Source: Miscanthus floridulus
Lineage: Eukaryota; Streptophyta; Magnoliopsida; Poales; Poaceae
Assembly: GCF_019320115.1 (NCBI RefSeq)
Contig: NC_089581.1
Span: forward strand, 96,257,316-96,321,315
Direction of reading: 5' to 3'
Length of the DNA: 64,000 nucleotides
In this document: positions 58,132-64,000 of the stretch, piece after piece
How the letters are laid out: the number at the start of each line of letters is the position of its first letter
Numbering within the stretch: position 1 is the stretch's first letter
Translations under genes and position numbers: made by a program
The notes under the pieces: generated by a model
The model's database searches: none
Seen by the model: only the letters and a program-made list of their open reading frames with translations
Told to the model about the DNA's origin: nothing

Positions 58132-59491
58132 TCATTTTTTAATGAAGTTACTTAGGTCAAGCACCTTGAGCTCATTCCTCAACCGACAAAAAGTAGCCTC
58201 TAGAGGTTTTGTGAAGATATCCGCCAATTGATCCTCGGTCTTTACACCTTCTAGTGTTATATCATTTTTAGCAACATGATCTCTAAGAAAGTGATGATGA
58301 ATATCTATGTGCTTGGTGTGAGAGTGTTGAACTAGGTTATTAGCAAGTTTTACCGTGCTCTCATTGTCACACAAAAGAGGTACTTTTTCTAGAACTACAC
58401 CATAGTCTAGAAAAGTTTGCTTCATATAGAGGATTTATGCACAATAAGCACCCGCGACAATGTACTCTGCTTTGGTGGTAGACAAGGCTACACTATTTTG
58501 CTTCTTAGAGGTCCAAGACACAAGTGATCTACCAAGCAAATGGCACCCTCCGGATGTGTTTTCTATCAATTTTGCAACGGGCATAATCCGAATCAGAATA
58601 GCCAACTAGTTGGAATCTAGCTCCTTTGGGAAACCAAAGACCAATGCTTGGTGTGTGCTTAAGGTACCTAAGGACTCTTTTAATGGCAACCATGTGAGCC
58701 TCCTTAGGATTAACTTGAAATCTAGCACACATGCACACACTAAACATGATGTCGGGCCTATATGCGGTCAAGTATAACAAGCTACCAATCATAGAACGGT
58801 AGAGAGTTTGATCAACCAATTTACCTCCCTCATCTAGGTTGAGATGTCCATTATATGGCATTGGTGTCTTGATTGGCTTACATTCATCCATTTTAAACCT
58901 CTTGAGAAGATTCTTGGTATATTTTTTCTTGAGAGATGCAAATTCCTTCTCTCATTTGCTTGACTTGAAAACCAAGAAAGAATGTAAGCTCTCCAATCAT
59001 GGACATCTAAAACTCCCTCGACATCAATTCACCAAACTCTTTGCAATAGTCTTCATTTGATGAGCCAAATATGATATCATCAACATATACTTGACAAATG
59101 AAGATCTCTCCATCAAGCTTCTTGGTGAATAGTGTGGTGTTGACCTTCCCAATGGTGAAGCCCTCCTCAATGAGGAAGTCCCGAAGGCGCTCAGACCAAG
59201 CTCTTGGGGCTTGCTTTAGCCATATAGCACCTTGGACAACCTATAAACATGATTAGGATATCTAGGGTCTTCGAACCCAGGAGGTTGATCAATATAGACT
59301 AGTTCATTTATGAAGCCATTTAAAAATGCATTTTTAACATCCATTTGATATAATTTCATTTCATGATGAGATGCATAGGCAAGAAGGATATGAATAGCTT
59401 CAAGTCTTGCAACCGATGCAAAGGTCTCTCCAAAATCCAACCCTTTAACTTGAGAGAACCCCTTTGCAACTAGTCTTGCCTTGTTCCTCAC
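58132..59491 (-). pseudogene. SIRE copy 2 reverse transcriptase and RNase H
   Basis: RT: GLDFGETFASVARLEAIHIL and YQMDVKNAFLNGFINELVY (59290-59460), then ALYG-type KVLYG. The catalytic YVDDIIFGS can be read near 59070-59096. The thumb continues at 58830-58990, and RNase H follows with YSDSDYARCKIDRK (58560-58600), CDNESTVKL and HIDIHHHFLRDHV, ending at 58132. Three or more frameshifts break the gene, one directly after the ALYGLKQ region. Confidence 0.9.
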
Positions 59492-61355
59492 AACGTTGCC
59501 TTCATCATCTTACTTGTTGTGTAATACTCACTTATTCCAATGACTCTTACATCTTGTGGTCACTCTTCAAATGTCCAAACTTCATTACTGGTGAAGTTAT
59601 TCAATTCTTCATGCATGACATTTATCCAATCTGGATCTTGAAGAGCTTCTACATTCTTAGACTCAATGCAAGAAATAAACGAGTGATATTCAATAAATAA
59701 AGCAAGTTTTTGAGAATGAGTCATTACACCCTTTGAAGGACTCCCTATGATGAGGTCTTGTGGATGTGCTTGAAGTATAGTAGAGTTTCTTCTATCAACC
59801 ACTTGAGGAGGAGGTTGTGGAGCATCAACATCTTGAGCTTGTGCCACCATTTGGTCATGAGAGACATAAATATCTTCATTTTCTACTATTCCATCTTTAT
59901 CATCATCTTGTGGCACATTTGATGAAGAGGGTGGATCAATCACTTGAACATCATCTTCAACATCTTTGGGCTTGATGTCTTCAACCAGAATGTTCTTCAT
60001 GGCCTCCCTCAATGGTTCATCACCTACATCATCAAGATTATCATGTGCTCCTTGGGAGCTGTTAGATTCATCAAATTCCACATCATATGTTTCTTCAACC
60101 AAGCCAGTGGCATAATTAAATAGTCAATATGCTTTGGACTTTGATGAGTAACCAACAAGAAAACCAATATCACAACATCTTTAGAACTTCCCTAGGTGTT
60201 GCCGCTTCTTATAGATGTAGCATTTGCAACTAAACACCCGAAAGAATGAGACGTCTGGCTTCTTCTCATTGAGCAACTCATAAGGGGTCTTGCCAAGAAA
60301 CTTTTGGAGAAATAGGCGGTTCGATGCATAGCATGCGGTGTTGATGGCTTCCGCCCATAGATCTTGAGGTGTATTATACTCATCAAGCATTGTTCTTGCA
60401 CGGGTGATTTGTGTCCGGTTTTTCCACTCTACTACAACATTTTGTTGAGGAGTGTAGGTTGTGGAGACCTCATGCTTGATCCCAACTTCATCACAATATG
60501 CTTCCATATTTGTGTTGTTGAATTCTTTCCCATTGTCACTTTTTATCTTTTTGAGCTTCACTTCAAATTCATTTTGTGCTCTCTTGGCAAACTTCTTGAA
60601 ACATGCGGCCACTTCGGTCTTGTCATGGAAGAACACCCAAGTGTATTTAGAGTAGTCATCAACTATCACAAGACAATAGAGGTTGCCTCCAAAACTCTTG
60701 TAAGTTGTTGGTCCAAATAGATCCATGTGGAGAAGCACTAGCACTCTTGTTGTTGACATGTAAGCTTTGGTTGGATGAGTGTTTGCAACTTGTTTGTCGG
60801 CTTGACATGCACTACAAAGCTTGTCCTTCTCAAATTTCACATCCTTCAAGCTTATCACCAATTCATTTTTCATTAACTTCTTTAGTTAACTCATCCCAAC
60901 ATGTGCAAGTCTTCTATGCCAAAGCCACCTAAGTGATGTTTTGGTGAATAAGCATGTCTTTAAGTTTGTATCTTCGGAGGTGAAGTCTACTAGATATAGG
61001 TTGTTGTATATAAAGCCTTTGAATATAACTTGATCATCATATTTCTTTAACACAATCACTTCCTTCTTGGTGAATAAACATTGAAAGCCAAGATCACACA
61101 ATTGACCAACGGATAGCAAGTTGAAGCTCAATGAAGTAACATATAGCACATTTGATATTGAGTGATCAGTTGATATCACAACTTTGCCCAACCCTTGTAC
61201 TTTGCCCTTTGAATTGTCATCAAATGTAATCCTTTCTTGACCATCTACTTCTTCATCTAGTGAGGTGAACATACGAGGATCACCGGTCATATGTTGAGTG
61301 CAACCACTATCAATAACCTAATGACTTCTACCGGTCTTGTAGTTCACCTACACAC
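59492..61355 (-). pseudogene. SIRE copy 2 protease and integrase
   Basis: Protease DSGCTQHMTGD lies near 61280-61315, with the preceding Trp codon changed to a stop. GAG-pre-integrase residues (CLFTKTSLRWLWHRRLAHVG) lie near 60890-60950. The integrase core keeps LHMDLFGPT, KSDNGKEF and VEWKNRT, so the three catalytic acidic residues are present, although the conserved Arg after the Glu is Trp. An acidic linker to RT lies at 59560-60102. A stop near 60885 and shifts near 60180 and 60110 interrupt it. Confidence 0.88.
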
Positions 61356-62852
61356 ACAAGAGATCAAGCATGTTGTTTAGGGACCCAAACTTGATGAGGG
61401 CCCTTGATTTTCTCAACTAGTGACTTAGCAACATAAATTTGCTTAGACCTATTCTTGTTGGGCGGACCTAAGAACATGACTATCATCTTTCCACCAGAAT
61501 CTTTTCTAAACATGTAGTGAGCATTGAAGGCAAAAGGTCTAGCATACTTGGGCAAGGTTGTGGTGGTGGAGTTCACACTCATGAGCAAAGTGACCTTCTT
61601 ATCCACACTCAAAGCATCTCTTTGGCTTAGGATTTGACTTGTATTGTTGTTGATGTTGAGCTTGAGCTTTCTTTTCTTGATTTGCCAAGAACCCAATACC
61701 ACTTCTATCCATCTTCATCACGGTGTTCATAAGTAGCTCATTTTGGAGATATTGGCCTCTTGTGAACTTGCTCAAACCCATCTTGAGATGCTCTTTCTCC
61801 AACTTGACTTTCTTGATTTCTTCTCTAAGTTCATCATGATTCTTCTCCATCTTGAATCTCTTGTTCTCTTCTCTAAGCATCTCATTCTCAAGAGCCATAT
61901 CATGATCATTGTCAAGATTCTCTATCACAATTGTTTTGGTGGTTGGTAGCTTTTCAAGATCCTTCTGGAGTTTTTCATTCTCATTCTTGAGCTTGATATA
62001 ATCATCATAGCTATCGGATTCAACAACTTTCTTGTCTTTGCTACTAGAACCTTCCTCAATGCTCTCAACAATCAAGTCATCATATGATGTGGCTATATCA
62101 ATCTTAACAACATTGTTAGTAGCATCATGCGGCTCATTGGACAATAACTCATGAGAAAGAACAAGATTGTCATGATTAATTTTGAGATTGGTGTACTCTT
62201 CTTTTAGCAAGTTGTAACTAGTGGTGAGCTCATTGTGTATCCCCTCAAGTTTATCATGTTTTTCTATAAGCTCCCTTTTAGAGGTTTTGAGCTTCTTGAG
62301 TTTGGATGACATAATTTTATTCTCTTCTCTAAGCTCATCATTATCTTTTTTGGCTATGTCATCCTTTGCTAAGAGTGAGTCATTCTCAAGTTCTAGCTTC
62401 TCATTTTTAGCTCTTGTCTTTCTAATGATTTTAGTGTATTGGTTTAATAATTTGACAAGATCATCACAAGTAGGTGATTCAAATTCTTCATCACTATCAC
62501 TATCATTCTCATCATCACTAGCATTGTCATCACCACTACTATCATCATCATTTTGTACCTTTCGTTCACCCTTGGTCATGAGGCATATGTGTGTAGAGGA
62601 TGATGATGGCGGTGTTAGTGGAGATAGTGTGGAACCAATCACAAGAGCGACCACCTTCTCCTTCTCATTTTCACTTTCATCATCGGATGAGCCACTTGAT
62701 GATTCGATGTCCATGAGCCAATCACCAACAATATAGGCCTTGCCATTCTTATTCTTCATGTGAAATTCCTTTTTCTTGCCATCCTTCTTCTTGTATGGCT
62801 TGTTCTTCTTTTCATCAAACTTGACATCATTCTTGTTTAGCTTCTTGAGCAT
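61356..62852 (-). pseudogene. SIRE copy 2 gag coiled-coil extension and zinc knuckle
   Basis: A 417-codon open frame (61599-62852) encodes a lysine-rich start, an acidic stretch (DDENDSDSDEEFE) and a long charged coiled coil, ending in the first half of the zinc knuckle CFECG. A TAA then interrupts it, and the second half (HFAHEC) follows. A further frame to 61364 gives the basic region that leads to protease. It matches 25180-26597 of copy 1 and is the longest intact frame of copy 2. Confidence 0.88.
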
Positions 62853-63076
62853 CTTGGTGGTTCTCTCATCATGAGAGCAAGGCTTGCATCATCAATCTCA
62901 TCATCACTAGAGCTATCATGATCCACTTTTGCTTTGCCCCTCTTCTCTTGGCTAGCCTTAAATGCCAAATCTTTCTTCTTGGTGGAAGAAGAGCCATCTT
63001 GTGAAGTGATGTGTATGTACATCTCATGTGCATTGATCTTCATCAATATTTGAGTGGGTCCATCCCCATGGGACAT
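62837..63076 (-). pseudogene. SIRE copy 2 gag with internal deletion
   Basis: The frame opens with MSHGDGP exactly as copy 1, then jumps directly to TQILMKINAHEMYIHIT, which in copy 1 lies about 180 codons later. The whole gag core is therefore deleted, in frame. A shift near 62850 separates this from the coiled-coil frame. The copy cannot make a normal particle protein. Confidence 0.88.
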
Positions 63077-63113
63077 CTTGCCCTAGCGGTTAAGCCAAAT
63101 TTAAGGAGCATGA

Positions 63114-63128
63114 GGCTCCGATACCAAT
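63114..63128 (-). promoter_or_regulatory. Primer-binding site of SIRE copy 2
   Basis: TTGGTATCGGAGCC on the minus strand directly follows the 5' LTR and matches the Met-tRNA-type primer site with one change. Confidence 0.75.
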
Positions 63129-64000
63129 TGAAAGGATCAAAATGCCCAACAGGTGGGTGAATTGGGCTAATTCTAAATTTCTTTCAATAATTAAGCCCTA
63201 CACTTAGCCCATTCCACCCCCTTGTGCCTAGAAGTGTTTCTATTGTTCTACCATATAAAAGTTTTGCACCCTAGGTTCCAATCCTACTCCAGCATTGCAA
63301 TTCTAAGAATGTAAAGACATGAATTGAATTGCTCAAATGTAAATGCTCAAAGTAAAGAGAAGGAGAGGAATGCGGCGATGTTTTTCCAAGGTATCAGAGA
63401 GTCGCCACTTCCCACTAGTCCTCGTTGGAGCACCTGCGCAAGGGTGTAGCTCCCCCTTGATCCGTGTAAGGATCAAGTGCTCTCTATGGGCTGATTCTTT
63501 GACACTCCATCGCGGTAAATCGCCCACAATCGCTCACACCATGACTTGGGTCATCCACAAGCTTCGCTGGATGATCACCAAAGCTTTCAATCACCACCGA
63601 GCCGTCTAGGTGATGGCGATCACCAAGTGTAACAAGCATAAACTATCACTTGACCAAGACAAGCCTAATGAGAAAGATAGATGCACACTTGCTTCCCCCT
63701 ATGCACTAATGAGGTCCTTAATCTTGTATTATCAAATCTCAATCACCCCACTAGGCTCTTGCTCTCCCTTACACTCTAAAGGTGTTTCTCAGCTGAATAA
63801 ATGGGCAAGAGGGCTAATTTGGACGAGTAGGAGAAGTATATATACTCCCCGCTTTAAAACATAACCGTTATTGTCTAACTCAGCAGTTTTTGGAGTGACC
63901 GGATGCACCGGTCGAAGTGACCGGACGTGTCCGGTCAGTAGCCAACGGCTACGTGGCGTTAGCCTATGAAGGAAGGCTATTGGAGTGACCTGACGCTGGC
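63129..64000 (-). repeat. SIRE copy 2, 5' LTR (partial)
   Basis: It matches 54198 onward with high identity, including the TATA region and the palindrome variants at 63890-63945. It continues beyond the window. Confidence 0.9.

Larger units (their letters stand above)
54198..64000 (-). mobile_element. SIRE/Opie-type Ty1-copia retrotransposon (copy 2), runs off the window
   Basis: The order on the minus strand is 5' LTR (63129 to beyond 64000), primer site, gag, protease, integrase, RT, RNase H, GC-rich leader, envelope-like remnant, polypurine tract and 3' LTR (54198-55761). Sequence is close to copy 1 throughout, and orientation is opposite. Gag has lost its core, and most of the envelope-like region is missing. 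The left flank is CTCTC; the right flank is outside the window. Confidence 0.92.

Noticed and set aside
1..64000. tRNA or rRNA genes
   Set aside because: I saw no cloverleaf with A and B boxes or rRNA-like segments. The tRNA-like stretches found are retroelement primer sites.

Overview
This is a eukaryotic window from a grass (Poaceae, probably panicoid). It is a retrotransposon-rich intergenic region with at most one or two host-type genes. The support is: two SIRE/Opie-type Ty1-copia elements, a Tekay/Del-type chromovirus with 2.8-kb LTRs, CACTA and hAT transposons, a Helitron 3' terminus, MITEs, and no bacterial operon structure. The species assignment is inference.

Layout. Positions 1-2218 hold part of a long LTR (Tat-like, minus orientation). 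Positions 2219-6487 hold a truncated LTR of a second gypsy family. Positions 6488-10108 are the 3' half of a CACTA element (Transposase_24 plus Ulp1-like gene, terminal CACTA repeat at 10108). A decayed LINE tail (zf-RVT plus RNase H) lies at 10281-11475 and a Tat-like LTR/primer-site fragment at 11661-12360. From about 12430 to 45167 runs one deeply nested block. A CACTA element (TNP2 gene on minus, 5' terminus at 45167) was entered by a hAT element (16052-44300, 8-bp duplication GTCGACGT). The hAT transposase gene was split by a chromovirus (16874-41904). The chromovirus protease gene was split in turn by a complete SIRE-type copia element (22555-35851). Each boundary is visible in the sequence, so the relative order of insertion can be read.

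To the right, 45168-47760 holds unassigned DNA and a MITE. An intact-looking small secreted cysteine-rich peptide gene follows (47848-48081, minus) with a TATA box and a polyadenylation signal. Next come a decayed PIF/Harbinger-type Myb/SANT-like gene (49370-49812) and AT-rich unassigned DNA. A Helitron-like segment (left end 51777) carries gene fragments, including the first exon of a quinone oxidoreductase. A second SIRE-type element on the minus strand (54198 to beyond 64000) has lost most of its gag and envelope-like regions.

Most coding regions are broken, so nothing here forms a working pathway. The points of most interest are the peptide gene, the in-frame fourfold nesting, the gene-capturing Helitron, the near-exclusive use of TAG among inactivating stops (CAG to TAG, as expected from CHG methylation and deamination), and the palindromic repeat arrays in several LTRs.
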